Source: Hyphomicrobiales bacterium (GTDB lineage Bacteria; Pseudomonadota; Alphaproteobacteria; Rhizobiales; Rhizobiaceae). From it: a stretch of 64,000 nt of DNA. Where the stretch lies: assembly GCA_900469955.1 (NCBI GenBank), contig UBYX01000027.1, forward strand, positions 1 through 64,000, read 5' to 3'. Both the position numbers and the translations under genes were made by a program. The notes below the pieces were generated by a model. That model was not told the DNA's origin. It did no database searches and saw only the letters and a list, made by a program, of their open reading frames with translations. This document shows positions 37,253 through 45,973 of this stretch, one piece after another (position 1 is the stretch's first letter; each line of letters opens with the position of its first letter).

Positions 37253-37495
37253 GTGATCAAGGCACGCGTGACGGTCACGCTTAAGAACGGCGTTCTGGAC
37301 CCACAGGGCAAGGCGATCGAAGGTGCACTCGGCAGTCTCGGTTTTTCGGGAGTCGGCCATGTGCGGCAGGGTAAGGTCTTCGATATCGAGGTCGACGGCG
37401 CCGACAAGGCGAAGGCCGAAGCCGATCTGAAAGACATGTGCGAAAAGCTGCTCGCCAATACGGTGATCGAAAACTACGCGATCTCGCTTGACTAA
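37253..37495 (+). CDS. purS: FGAM synthase subunit PurS
   Basis: The 80-aa protein is the small scaffold subunit required where PurL is of the short form. It begins IKARVTVTLKNGVLDPQGKAIEGALG and contains GFSGVGHVRQGKVFDIEVDG, the PurS family. The start is GTG at 37253, 17 bases after the purC stop. It bridges PurL and PurQ for ammonia channelling. Confidence 0.96.
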   Translation: MIKARVTVTLKNGVLDPQGKAIEGALGSLGFSGVGHVRQGKVFDIEVDGADKAKAEADLKDMCEKLLANTVIENYAISLD

Positions 37496-37584
37496 GACGC
37501 GGATTCGGCGCTGCCCGCGCCGGATCGATATCTGCAACTGCCTCGGATCCGGATAATTTCGAGGCCATTGAGGTTCAACGCCCC

Positions 37585-38262
37585 ATGAAATCCGCCGTCG
37601 TCCAGCTTCCCGGTCTCAATCGCGACCGCGACATGATTGCCGCCCTCACCAAGATCTCCGGCCGGGCGCCGATCACCGTCTGGCAGACGGAGACCGAAAT
37701 CCCCGACGTCGATCTGATCGTTATTCCCGGCGGCTTTTCCTACGGTGACTATCTGCGCTGCGGTGCGATCGCCGCGCGCATGCCGGTCATGCAGGCCATC
37801 AGGGAAAAGGCCGGTCAGGGCGTCAAGGTACTCGGCGTCTGCAACGGCTTTCAAATCCTCGTCGAAGCAGGCATGTTGCCCGGCGCGCTAATGCGCAATT
37901 CGTCGCTGAAGTTCGTCTGTAAGGAAGTGAAGCTCGAAGTGGTGAATGCCGAAACGGACTTCACCCGTGCCTACGAAAAGGGCCAGGTCATCCGCTGCCC
38001 CGTCGCCCATCACGACGGCAACTACTTCGTCGATTCCGATCTGTTGTCCTCGCTCGAGGACAATGGCCAGATCGTCTTTCGCTACGCGGAAGGAACCAAT
38101 CCCAATGGCTCTTTGAGCGACATTGCAGGCGTAATGAACCGCGACGGCAATGTGCTCGGAATGATGCCGCATCCGGAGAACCTGATCGAAGCCGCTCACG
38201 GTGGCAGTGATGGGCGTGGCATCTTTGCGTCCGCGCTCGACGTGGTGGCTGCCACCGCCTGA
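37585..38262 (+). CDS. purQ: FGAM synthase glutaminase subunit PurQ
   Basis: The 225-aa class I glutamine amidotransferase supplies ammonia to PurL. The nucleophile is in GVCNGFQIL (Cys about 88), and the catalytic His-Glu in MMPHPENL near the C-terminus. The start MKSAVVQLPGLNRDRDM is standard. GAGG lies about 11 bases upstream. Confidence 0.97.
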   Translation: MKSAVVQLPGLNRDRDMIAALTKISGRAPITVWQTETEIPDVDLIVIPGGFSYGDYLRCGAIAARMPVMQAIREKAGQGVKVLGVCNGFQILVEAGMLPGALMRNSSLKFVCKEVKLEVVNAETDFTRAYEKGQVIRCPVAHHDGNYFVDSDLLSSLEDNGQIVFRYAEGTNPNGSLSDIAGVMNRDGNVLGMMPHPENLIEAAHGGSDGRGIFASALDVVAATA

Positions 38263-38318
38263 CGCTTACGTTTCCAGCTCGCTCAAGAACTATCTCGATT
38301 TCATCTTAGGACGTTTTG

Positions 38319-38711
38319 ATGGCCCTCTCCATCCGCCTGCACGTACTCGCCATCGCGGCCCTCGGTCTTCTGCTTTCCGGATGCCAGACGGAACGTCCGG
38401 TATCGGGCCCGAATCGCGCAGCATTGCCGACAATGGAGCGTGTTGCACTTGCGGCGAACTCGTGCTGGTTCAAGTCCGGAGACGCCGCGTTCAAACCATA
38501 CCGGCTGGCGCCCGAGCTGAACTCCTTCTCCGGCCGTCCTCGCATCCTCGCGGTACCGCGCAATAGTCCTGAATCGCGACCTGTCCTCGTCGTCCAGGCA
38601 GAAGGCAACCCCGCTCGTCTCGATGCCTTCGGGCCGCTCATGAGCACTGCGGACGGCGAACGAATCAAGCGCGACGTCCTGCGCTGGGCCGGCGGCACAA
38701 GCGGCTGCTGA
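38319..38711 (+). CDS. Small putative lipoprotein, 130 aa
   Basis: The N-terminal 25 residues form a signal peptide with lipobox LLLSGC, predicted to be cleaved before Cys. The mature part begins QTERPVSGPN and is a small mixed domain with a second Cys pair (SCWF; SGC at the end) that may form a disulfide. AGGA is 7 bases upstream of the ATG at 38319. It lies between purQ and the PagL-like gene on the same strand. Function unknown. Confidence 0.78.
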   Translation: MALSIRLHVLAIAALGLLLSGCQTERPVSGPNRAALPTMERVALAANSCWFKSGDAAFKPYRLAPELNSFSGRPRILAVPRNSPESRPVLVVQAEGNPARLDAFGPLMSTADGERIKRDVLRWAGGTSGC

Positions 38712-38921
38712 AGGCAAGGTATCCCGTGTCGTTGCGATCTGTTGCAGAGCTGCACCGAGGCGCATGAATTTTCACGTTTTTCCGCCACAATCCATAACAA
38801 CCAATGAAGGGTTGCTGGACGGCTAACGCCTCTCGCTGTACGACTTTCGCCCGGGGGAATGCGAGCGCCGAAAGCGTATCGTATCGACCGCGAGGAGCGG
38901 TCCGCATGAAGGGCGATAGCA

Positions 38922-39476
38922 ATGAACAAAGCACTATTGGGTTGTGTCGTCGGAGCTGTCTTGACCGCGTCCGCCCTATCATCCGCGGCACTGGCCCAGG
39001 AACGTCTGTTCGATGAGGTCCGTATCGGCGTCTCCGGATCGATCCACGACAAGAAGACGTTCGAACCAGGGCTGTTTCCATCCGCCACGGTCTTTTTCGA
39101 TCCATTCGATCAGCGGCACGCCGAGAGCTTCCTGGACCATATGCTGCGTCCCAGGGTGCATGTCGGCGCGATTGTGTCGACCTCGGGCGGTGCCAATCAG
39201 GTCTATGCGGGCCTTACCTGGACCGCCAATGTGACCGACAAGCTCTTCATTGATCTAGGTTTCGGCGGCTCGCTCACCGATGCGAGCCTCAATGATCCCA
39301 ACAAGCGGCCCAACGTGGGTTGCCGTGCCCAGTTTCATGAATCGGCGGCCTTGGGTTACAACATCACCGAAAACTGGCGCGTTCTCGCAACGATCGAACA
39401 CTCCTCCAATGCGGACATTTGCGACCAGAACGATGGTCTTTCCTATGCCGGCATAGCTGTGGGCTACAAGTTCTGA
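38922..39476 (+). CDS. PagL-like outer-membrane lipid A 3-O-deacylase
   Basis: The 184-aa protein has a signal peptide (cleavage near ALAQ) and then a beta-barrel pattern ending in AVGYKF (C-terminal aromatic). The H-S dyad appears in the EHSSNADICDQNDGLSYAG segment. From my recollection of Pseudomonas PagL the third catalytic residue, Glu140, aligns to Ser here (NDGLS where PagL has NDGIE), so deacylase activity is uncertain. Cysteines in the barrel are also unusual. A strong terminator follows. Confidence 0.8.
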   Translation: MNKALLGCVVGAVLTASALSSAALAQERLFDEVRIGVSGSIHDKKTFEPGLFPSATVFFDPFDQRHAESFLDHMLRPRVHVGAIVSTSGGANQVYAGLTWTANVTDKLFIDLGFGGSLTDASLNDPNKRPNVGCRAQFHESAALGYNITENWRVLATIEHSSNADICDQNDGLSYAGIAVGYKF

Positions 39477-39502
39477 GCGCTCCCGTAACTTCCCGAAAAA
39501 TG

Positions 39503-39527
39503 AAGCGCCGCGTTACGGCGCTTTTTT
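39503..39527 (+). terminator. Intrinsic terminator after the PagL-like gene
   Basis: AGCGCCG (39504-39510) pairs with CGGCGCT (39516-39522) and is followed by TTTTTTG. Confidence 0.88.
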
Positions 39528-39638
39528 GTTCTGGGCATACTTCGCCCGTCACCTTGCAAGGCAGCATTTTCCTGTCGCACCTTTCGGCGACATAGGCTAA
39601 AGAGCGCGAAAGCTTGGCCCTGTCATCCAGAGTAGATC

Positions 39639-41846
39639 ATGACCATTCCGAACAGCATCGCGATCACCCCTGAACTCGTCGCCTCCCATGGCCTCAAACC
39701 CGACGAGTACCAGCGTATTCTCGATCTGATCGGCCGCGAGCCGACATTTACGGAACTCGGCATCTTCTCGGCCATGTGGAACGAGCATTGCTCCTACAAA
39801 TCCTCGAAGAAATGGCTGCGGACATTGCCGACCAAAGGCCGTCGCGTCATTCAGGGGCCTGGCGAAAATGCGGGCGTGGTTGATATCGATGACGGCGATT
39901 GCGTGGTCTTCAAGATGGAGAGCCACAACCATCCCTCCTATATCGAGCCCTATCAGGGCGCGGCGACCGGCGTCGGCGGCATTCTTCGCGACGTATTCAC
40001 CATGGGCGCGCGGCCGGTTGCAGCGATGAATGCTCTTCGTTTTGGCGCACCGGATCATCCGAAGACCAAGCACCTGGTCTCGGGCGTCGTGGCAGGCGTT
40101 GGCGGCTACGGCAATTCTTTCGGCGTACCGACCGTTGGCGGCGAAGTGGAATTCGATCCGCGCTACAACGGCAACATCCTTGTCAACGCGTTCGCGGCCG
40201 GCCTCGCTCGCACCGATGCGATCTTCTATTCCAAGGCGGAAGGCGTTGGCCTGCCCGTGGTCTATCTCGGCGCCAAGACGGGCCGCGACGGTGTCGGCGG
40301 CGCGACGATGGCATCTGCCGAATTCGACGAGTCGATCGAAGAGAAGCGTCCGACCGTGCAGGTTGGCGACCCTTTTACCGAAAAGTGCCTGCTGGAAGCC
40401 TGCCTCGAACTGATGGGGACCGGCGCAGTCATCGCCATCCAGGACATGGGGGCCGCAGGCCTCACTTGTTCCGCAGTCGAGATGGGTGCGAAGGGCGATC
40501 TCGGCATCGAACTGGACCTGGACAAGGTTCCGGTCCGTGAAGACCGCATGTCCGCCTACGAGATGATGCTCTCGGAAAGCCAGGAGCGTATGCTCATGGT
40601 CCTGAAGCCGGAGAAGGAACAAGAAGCCAAGGCGATCTTCGTTAAGTGGGGACTCGACTTTGCAATCGTCGGCAAGACCACCGACGACCTGCGGTTCCGG
40701 ATCCTGCATCAGGGCGAAGAAGTGGCGAACCTGCCGATCAAGGAACTCGGAGATGAGGCGCCGGAATATGACCGCCCTTGGGTCCAGTCGAACGGCCGCG
40801 CTCCCCTTCCAGCATCGCAGGTCGCCGCACCGGCAGACTACAATGAAGCCCTTTTGAAGCTGGTCGGCTCACCCAACCAGTCCAGCCGCCGCTGGGTGTG
40901 GGAGCAGTATGACACCTTGATTCAGGGCAATTCGCTGCAACGTCCCGGTGGCGATGCCGGCGTGGTCCGCGTCGAAACCCATCCCACAAAGGCCCTCGCC
41001 TTTTCCTCCGACGTGACGCCGCGCTATGTCGAGGCCGATCCATTCGAAGGCGGCAAACAGGCTGTTGCCGAATGCTGGCGCAATATCTGCGCGACCGGCG
41101 CGGAGCCGCTTGCAGCCACCGACAATCTCAATTTCGGCAATCCCGAAAAGCCTGAAATCATGGGCCAGCTGGTAGGCGCCATCAAGGGCATCGGTGAGGC
41201 TTGCAAGGCGCTCGATTTCCCCATCGTGTCCGGCAACGTATCGCTCTACAACGAGACGAACGGCATTGCCATTCTGCCGACTCCGACGATCGCCGGCGTC
41301 GGTCTGTTGCCTGACTGGCAGAAGATGGCGAAGATCGGCTCGGCCAAAGAAGGCGACAGGTTGATCATGATCGGAACTGACGGCAGCCATCTCGGCTCTT
41401 CGATCTACCTGCGCGATGTCCTAGATATGATCGATGGTCCGCCGCCGGAAGTCGATCTCGCCGCCGAACGCCGTAATGGAGAATTTGTCCGGTCCATGAT
41501 TCGCAACGGCCAGGTCACAGCCTGCCACGACATTTCCTCCGGCGGACTTGCACTTGCGCTGGCGGAAATGGCGATGGCGTCTGGCAAAGGCATGAAGGTC
41601 AGCCTCAAGGAACAGCGCGGACCAGCGCATGCTCTTCTCTTCGGTGAAGATCAGGCGCGCTACGTGGTCACGGTATCCTCTGATCTGGCCAACTTCGTTC
41701 AGGCGAGCGCCGAGAGCGCAGGCGTGCCATTCCGTCTGCTCGGGACCGTCACCGGCGAAAACCTGATTGTCGATGATCTTCTCGATGTCGCAACCGTTGA
41801 CCTCGTGAATGCCCACGAAAGCTGGTTCCCGCAGTTCATGGCCTAA
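39639..41846 (+). CDS. purL: FGAM synthase large subunit PurL (short form)
   Basis: The 735-aa synthetase converts FGAR to FGAM with ATP. It is of the short type that needs PurS and PurQ, as in purC-purS-purQ just upstream. Family motifs include FSAMWNEHCSYKSSKKWL, GPGENAGVVDIDDGDCVVFKMESHNHPS and QDMGAAGLTCSAVEMGAKG. It is separated from purQ by two unrelated envelope genes. Confidence 0.97.
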   Translation: MTIPNSIAITPELVASHGLKPDEYQRILDLIGREPTFTELGIFSAMWNEHCSYKSSKKWLRTLPTKGRRVIQGPGENAGVVDIDDGDCVVFKMESHNHPSYIEPYQGAATGVGGILRDVFTMGARPVAAMNALRFGAPDHPKTKHLVSGVVAGVGGYGNSFGVPTVGGEVEFDPRYNGNILVNAFAAGLARTDAIFYSKAEGVGLPVVYLGAKTGRDGVGGATMASAEFDESIEEKRPTVQVGDPFTEKCLLEACLELMGTGAVIAIQDMGAAGLTCSAVEMGAKGDLGIELDLDKVPVREDRMSAYEMMLSESQERMLMVLKPEKEQEAKAIFVKWGLDFAIVGKTTDDLRFRILHQGEEVANLPIKELGDEAPEYDRPWVQSNGRAPLPASQVAAPADYNEALLKLVGSPNQSSRRWVWEQYDTLIQGNSLQRPGGDAGVVRVETHPTKALAFSSDVTPRYVEADPFEGGKQAVAECWRNICATGAEPLAATDNLNFGNPEKPEIMGQLVGAIKGIGEACKALDFPIVSGNVSLYNETNGIAILPTPTIAGVGLLPDWQKMAKIGSAKEGDRLIMIGTDGSHLGSSIYLRDVLDMIDGPPPEVDLAAERRNGEFVRSMIRNGQVTACHDISSGGLALALAEMAMASGKGMKVSLKEQRGPAHALLFGEDQARYVVTVSSDLANFVQASAESAGVPFRLLGTVTGENLIVDDLLDVATVDLVNAHESWFPQFMA

Positions 41847-41931
41847 GCCAGCCGCTCCCAGCAGCAATTTTCTGGAGACAACGGCGCGACACGCTGTTGT
41901 CTCTTTTGCATTTGTGGCTCCGGAGGGATTG

Positions 41932-42672
41932 ATGGACTCGATCCCGCCGCGTAAAAATCTCTGTTTACGAACTGGATATCACGCAAAAATGCTCACACGG
42001 ATCCTGACCTGGTTGCGGTCGTCAGGCCCCACCTGGCAATACAGGCGCATCTGGCTAGATGCGCTCATTGTTACGATCTGCCTGAACGTCCTTGCCTGGC
42101 TGATCTTCGCGAAGATGGGAATGCCCACTTCCGAGATCTTCGCAGAGGACGGCCCGATCGAGGACCTGCAATCCTTGTCGCTCGCGATCACCGCATTGCT
42201 CGGGATCGTTGCGGCGTCGAGGACGCGCATATTGGCTCGCTTCGTCGCGACTGCCATAACCTGTATTTCAGTCGTCTTCTTTGCGCGCGAGATGCCAATA
42301 TGCCGCGGAAGTGTGACAGTTTATTGTGTCTCGAAGACTTGGCTGCCGATTATTATCGGGGCGGCTGTTCTGATCCTGCTGATTGCGACGATCGTTTTCG
42401 AATATCGTCACAGAGGCGGCCTTTCCCGCGCCATTCACCCCCGCCTCACCTGGCCGTTGGGGTTTGTCGCGGCGGTTCTCGGCCTCAGCCAACTTGCCGA
42501 GAGCCTGGACATCGTGGTGATCGAGGAAAGCCTCGAATCCTATGGCTTCATGATCCTCACGTTGAGTGCTGCTTGGCTTTTCCGCTTTGCGAGAAGTCAG
42601 CAGGTCGAACCGCTTAGAAAACGGGCCAAGGCGAGCCTCTCCCGGTTCAAGCACGCCATCTCGAATCATTGA
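41932..42672 (+). CDS. Integral membrane protein, family not recognised
   Basis: The product (246 aa) has about five to six hydrophobic helices: ALIVTICLNVLAWLIFAKMG, ITALLGIVAASRT, ATAITCISVVFFAR, LPIIIGAAVLILLIATIVF, LGFVAAVLGLSQLAES and FMILTLSAAWLFRF. GGAGGG is 4 bases upstream of the ATG at 41932. The in-frame ATG at 41989 has no RBS. It lies between purL and bolA. I recognise no domain. Confidence 0.75.
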   Translation: MDSIPPRKNLCLRTGYHAKMLTRILTWLRSSGPTWQYRRIWLDALIVTICLNVLAWLIFAKMGMPTSEIFAEDGPIEDLQSLSLAITALLGIVAASRTRILARFVATAITCISVVFFAREMPICRGSVTVYCVSKTWLPIIIGAAVLILLIATIVFEYRHRGGLSRAIHPRLTWPLGFVAAVLGLSQLAESLDIVVIEESLESYGFMILTLSAAWLFRFARSQQVEPLRKRAKASLSRFKHAISNH

Positions 42673-42792
42673 TTTAAGCAGCATTCGAAATCTGCGGTTA
42701 TCCGCTATCCCTCTTTGACCGAGGAACGGGTTTGGGGCACTCTGTCCTCAAAAAGGTCCGCATGAGTCTGCGGAGGAGAAAAGGAACACATC

Positions 42793-43029
42793 ATGGCGAT
42801 GCAACCCGGTGAAATCGAAGATCTAATCAAGGCGGGCATTCCAGGTGCCAAGGTGACCATCCGGGATCTCGCCGGCGATGGCGATCACTACGCAGCCGAG
42901 GTGGTGGCGGAGCAATTCCGCGGCAAAAGCCGCGTGCAACAGCATCAAATGGTCTACGAGGCACTGAAGGGCAACATGGGCGGCGTTTTGCACGCTTTGG
43001 CGCTTCAGACATCGGCTCCCATGGATTGA
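42793..43029 (+). CDS. bolA: BolA-family protein
   Basis: The 78-aa stand-alone BolA domain has the core VTIRDLAGDGDHYAAEVVAEQFRGKSRVQQHQMVYEAL, with the His that ligates a [2Fe-2S] cluster shared with a monothiol glutaredoxin. The adjoining grxD gene fits the known BolA-Grx partnership in Fe-S trafficking and iron sensing. Its start has GGAGAAAAGG upstream. Confidence 0.95.
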   Translation: MAMQPGEIEDLIKAGIPGAKVTIRDLAGDGDHYAAEVVAEQFRGKSRVQQHQMVYEALKGNMGGVLHALALQTSAPMD

Positions 43030-43036
43030 GTTGATA

Positions 43037-43264
43037 ATGCCAGACCTCATCAAGGAGATCATCACGGGCGTCGTGGAAAATGTCGTGAAGGAGCTTCTGA
43101 AGAAGTCCCACGGCCGCACAACCACCAAGCGGAAAAAACGACAGACGCGGTCTGCTTCGACCGGCCGGTTCGTGAAGAAAACTTCCCGCGCGGCACGGCC
43201 CGCCAGGAAACAGGTTAGCCGCCGACGTACGGCGGCAAGCCGCAGCAGGCAGCGTAACCGCTGA
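43037..43264 (+). CDS. Small basic protein between bolA and grxD, 75 aa
   Basis: The ORF starts with an amphipathic segment (MPDLIKEIITGVVENVVKELLKK) and continues with an Arg/Lys/Ser/Thr-rich tail (KRKKRQTRSASTG, RRRTAASRSRQRNR). Such a composition suggests nucleic-acid or membrane binding, but can also come from GC-rich non-coding sequence. No strong RBS; an in-frame TTG at 43031 is an alternative start. The tight spacing after bolA (7 bases) favours a real gene. Confidence 0.45.
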   Translation: MPDLIKEIITGVVENVVKELLKKSHGRTTTKRKKRQTRSASTGRFVKKTSRAARPARKQVSRRRTAASRSRQRNR

Positions 43265-43429
43265 CCTGGTGAAGGGCGGCGCCCTACGGGCGACCAGAAA
43301 GAGCCGCGGCGATAAATCCCAGCACCCCATGCTGAGGGTTATTCCGCTGGAATTTGGCCGGCCACATTGCTATTTAGGGAAGATGACGCAGCGCAGCGGC
43401 CCTTGAAACCGCATGTGAAAGGATATGAC

Positions 43430-43765
43430 ATGAGCGGAATTAACGAATTCATCGACAACGAAGTGAAGACGAACGACGTGGTTCTCTTCATGAAGGGCAC
43501 GCCTCAGTTCCCACAGTGTGGCTTCTCGGGCCAGGTCGTTCAAATTCTTGACTATCTGGGCCTCGATTACAAAGGCGTGAACGTGCTTGCTGACGCGGAG
43601 ATCCGTCAGGGCATCAAGGACTATTCCAATTGGCCCACCATTCCGCAGCTTTATGTCAAGGGCGAGTTCGTTGGCGGTTGCGATATCGTCCGCGAGATGT
43701 TTCAGTCTGGTGAACTGCAGAATCACCTCCAGGAGCAGGGGATCGCCGTCCGCGGCGCAGCATGA
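43430..43765 (+). CDS. grxD: Monothiol glutaredoxin GrxD
   Basis: The 111-aa monothiol glutaredoxin has the CGFS active site (FPQCGFSGQVVQIL), the GSH-binding WPTIPQLYVKGEFVGGCDI and the family start. It coordinates a [2Fe-2S] with BolA for cluster delivery. GAAAGGA is 6 bases upstream of the ATG at 43430; the frame is open further. A terminator follows at 43771. Confidence 0.96.
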   Translation: MSGINEFIDNEVKTNDVVLFMKGTPQFPQCGFSGQVVQILDYLGLDYKGVNVLADAEIRQGIKDYSNWPTIPQLYVKGEFVGGCDIVREMFQSGELQNHLQEQGIAVRGAA

Positions 43766-43770
43766 GTTTT

Positions 43771-43796
43771 CGGGGCAACGCGCCCCGGATTTTTTG
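43771..43796 (+). terminator. Intrinsic terminator after grxD
   Basis: CGGGGC (43771-43776) pairs with GCCCCG (43782-43787), followed by GATTTTTTG. A second GC-rich hairpin at 43811-43830 with only TTTCCC follows. Confidence 0.75.
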
Positions 43797-43810
43797 AGAA
43801 TAATTTTCAA

Positions 43811-43833
43811 GGCGCCGCTCCCACGGCGCCTTT
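43811..43833 (+). terminator. Secondary hairpin before the MFS gene
   Basis: GGCGCCG (43811-43817) pairs with CGGCGCC (43824-43830), followed by TTTCCC, a weaker terminator than the one at 43771. It lies only 22 bases before the MFS start and could act as a back-up or attenuator. Confidence 0.5.
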
Positions 43834-43854
43834 CCCGTTGTTTAGGAAATCACT

Positions 43855-45102
43855 GTGACAAATTCTTCACAAACGGCGTCTGACCGCTTGCGGGGCATGA
43901 GCCGGGCCGAGTTCATTGCGATGATGGCCATGCTGATGGCTCTCAACGCCCTCGCCATAGATATCATGCTGCCGGGACTTCAAGAGATCGGCGCCTCGCT
44001 CGGCGTCGAAAGCGAGAACCACCGGCAATATGTCGTTTCTTCGTATATTTTTGGGCTCGGCGTCGCCCAGCTCCTGTATGGACCGCTCTCGGACCGCTTT
44101 GGCCGTCGCGTTCCTATGCTGTTTGGCATCGGAATCTATGTCATCTGCTCGATCGGCATCATGGTCGTTCCGTCCTTCGCCATGATGCTCATCCTGCGCT
44201 TCATCCAGGGCGCGGGCGCCGCCGCCACTCGCGTGATCACTATCTCCATCGTCCGCGACGTTTACGGCGGTCGTGCAATGGCGGAAGTCATGTCGCTTAT
44301 CATGATGGTATTTATGATCGTACCGATCATCGCCCCCGGTACCGGACAGGTCATCATGCTCTTCGGCGAATGGCATCTGATCTTTGCGTTTATCGCCGTG
44401 ATTTCGCTTGCGATCGGCTTCTGGATGTATGCGCGCCTGCCTGAGACGCTTGATGCCGCCGACGTGCGGCCGTTCACGGCCTCCTCTATCCTCGACGCGT
44501 TCCGGATCGTGCTGACCAATCGGATTGCGCTCTGCTACACGATCGCCAGCACATTTATCTTCGGTGCGTTGTTCGGCTTCATCAATTCCGCGCAGCAGAT
44601 CTACGTGGGAATTTATGAGCTCGGGATCTGGTTTCCGGTTGCCTTTGCCGCGGTTGCCGTCTTCATGTCCATGGCGTCCTTTCTCAACGCCCGTTTCGTC
44701 GGCCGTTTCGGCATGAGACGCCTTTCCCACGGCTCGCTCTTCGGGTTCATAGCGATCACCTTCGTGTGGATGCTGGTGCAGATATTCGGCCCGCAGCCGA
44801 TGCCGATCCTGCTGTTCCTCGTCTTCTTTTCCCTGGCGATGTTTCAGTTCGGCTGGATCGGCGCCAATTTCAATTCGCTGGCGATGGAACCGCTCGGGCA
44901 CGTGGCCGGCACGGCGTCCTCCGCGCTCGGCTTCATGAGCACGGTCGGTGGATCGTTTATCGGCGTGGCCATTGGCCAGGCCTTCGACGGGACCGCCCTG
45001 CCCCTGGTCGTCGGGTTCTTTGCTGTCTCCATTGTTGGATTGATCTTCGTGTTGATCGGCGAGAAGGGAAAGCTCTTCCAGCCGCACAATCCACGGATCT
45101 AG
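43855..45102 (+). CDS. MFS multidrug transporter, Bcr/CflA type
   Basis: The 415-aa twelve-helix transporter contains the MFS motif GPLSDRFGRRVPM after helix 2 and the drug:H+ antiporter family segment GAGAAATRVITISIVRDVYGG. It starts with GTG at 43855. The closest recognised group is Bcr/CflA (bicyclomycin, chloramphenicol efflux), but the real substrate cannot be inferred from sequence. Confidence 0.87.
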   Translation: MTNSSQTASDRLRGMSRAEFIAMMAMLMALNALAIDIMLPGLQEIGASLGVESENHRQYVVSSYIFGLGVAQLLYGPLSDRFGRRVPMLFGIGIYVICSIGIMVVPSFAMMLILRFIQGAGAAATRVITISIVRDVYGGRAMAEVMSLIMMVFMIVPIIAPGTGQVIMLFGEWHLIFAFIAVISLAIGFWMYARLPETLDAADVRPFTASSILDAFRIVLTNRIALCYTIASTFIFGALFGFINSAQQIYVGIYELGIWFPVAFAAVAVFMSMASFLNARFVGRFGMRRLSHGSLFGFIAITFVWMLVQIFGPQPMPILLFLVFFSLAMFQFGWIGANFNSLAMEPLGHVAGTASSALGFMSTVGGSFIGVAIGQAFDGTALPLVVGFFAVSIVGLIFVLIGEKGKLFQPHNPRI

Positions 45103-45114
45103 CGGTAGATCGCC

Positions 45115-45142
45115 AAAAAGGGCCGGAGCGATCCGGCCTTTT
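45115..45142. terminator. Bidirectional intrinsic terminator after the MFS gene
   Basis: GGCCGG (45121-45126) with CCGGCC (45133-45138), extended by A-T pairs of the flanking AAAA and TTTT, between convergent genes. Confidence 0.82.
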
Positions 45143-45965
45143 AATGCCCGATAATCTCGTCGCGCAGCATTTGCCAACTCTCCCTGTCTGTGGCGACGAG
45201 GAGACCGCCATCGACATGGTGCGGGCGATAGGCCGAGCCGTCCAGACGGGCGACATAGCCGCCGGCCTCGGCAGCGATCAGCGTACCGGCAAGATGATCC
45301 CAGGGCATCAGTTTATTGTAGAGCACGAACTGCACGTGGCCGCCCGCAAAGGTGCGGTATTCATGAGCCGAGCAGCGGTAGTTCGCGAAGAATCGGACCT
45401 TGGCGAGATTGCCGAGGATGCGTTCGCGATCTTCACCGAAGAAATAGCCGGGCGAGGCCATGCCGACCATCGCATCGATCGGGCGGGACTTCGCAACGGA
45501 AAGGCGGATCGCCTCCCCATCCGGCCGACGAAGAAAAGCGCCGGCACCCTTTTCAGCCATGATCCAGTCGTCGCCCATGGGATCGTAGATGATGCCGGCC
45601 ACCACTTCGCCCTTCCAGACGACGGAAGCCATGACGCCGAAGGCAGGAATACCGGAGGCGAAGTTGAACGTACCATCGACCGGATCGACGACGACCGCGA
45701 ATTCCGCGTCGGCGAGCTTGCCGAGCAGGGACGGGTCGGCGGCAACCGACTCTTCCCCGACGAAAAGCGCCCCGGGAGCGATCGCGTCCATTTCGCGCCG
45801 GATCAGGCGTTCTGCCGCTTCGTCCGCCTCCGTCACCAGATCGGTCGGCTCGCTCTTGGAGCGGACGTCGTCATTTCCAAGTCTGCGGAAGCGCGGCAAT
45901 ATTTCTGATTTGGCGGCAAGGCGCAAAAGATCGGCAAGCTTGGTGACGTCTAGCGGAGCGGTCAT
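45141..45965 (-). CDS. Inositol monophosphatase-family phosphatase
   Basis: The 274-aa lithium-sensitive phosphatase has metal-site motifs DLVTEADEAAERLI, GEES, DPVDGTFNF and WDHLAG. The family covers inositol monophosphatase, histidinol-phosphatase HisN and 3'-phosphoadenosine phosphatases. The layout and the adjacent metabolism do not decide between these. The track-longest frame starts at 46160, but the ATG at 45965 (MTAPLDVTKLADLLRL) is the family start. Confidence 0.85.
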   Translation of the reverse strand: MTAPLDVTKLADLLRLAAKSEILPRFRRLGNDDVRSKSEPTDLVTEADEAAERLIRREMDAIAPGALFVGEESVAADPSLLGKLADAEFAVVVDPVDGTFNFASGIPAFGVMASVVWKGEVVAGIIYDPMGDDWIMAEKGAGAFLRRPDGEAIRLSVAKSRPIDAMVGMASPGYFFGEDRERILGNLAKVRFFANYRCSAHEYRTFAGGHVQFVLYNKLMPWDHLAGTLIAAEAGGYVARLDGSAYRPHHVDGGLLVATDRESWQMLRDEIIGH

Positions 45966-45973
45966 TGAAAGTC

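Noticed and set aside
39597..40709. 370-codon frame antisense to purL
   Set aside because: Shadow of purL, no RBS or domain.
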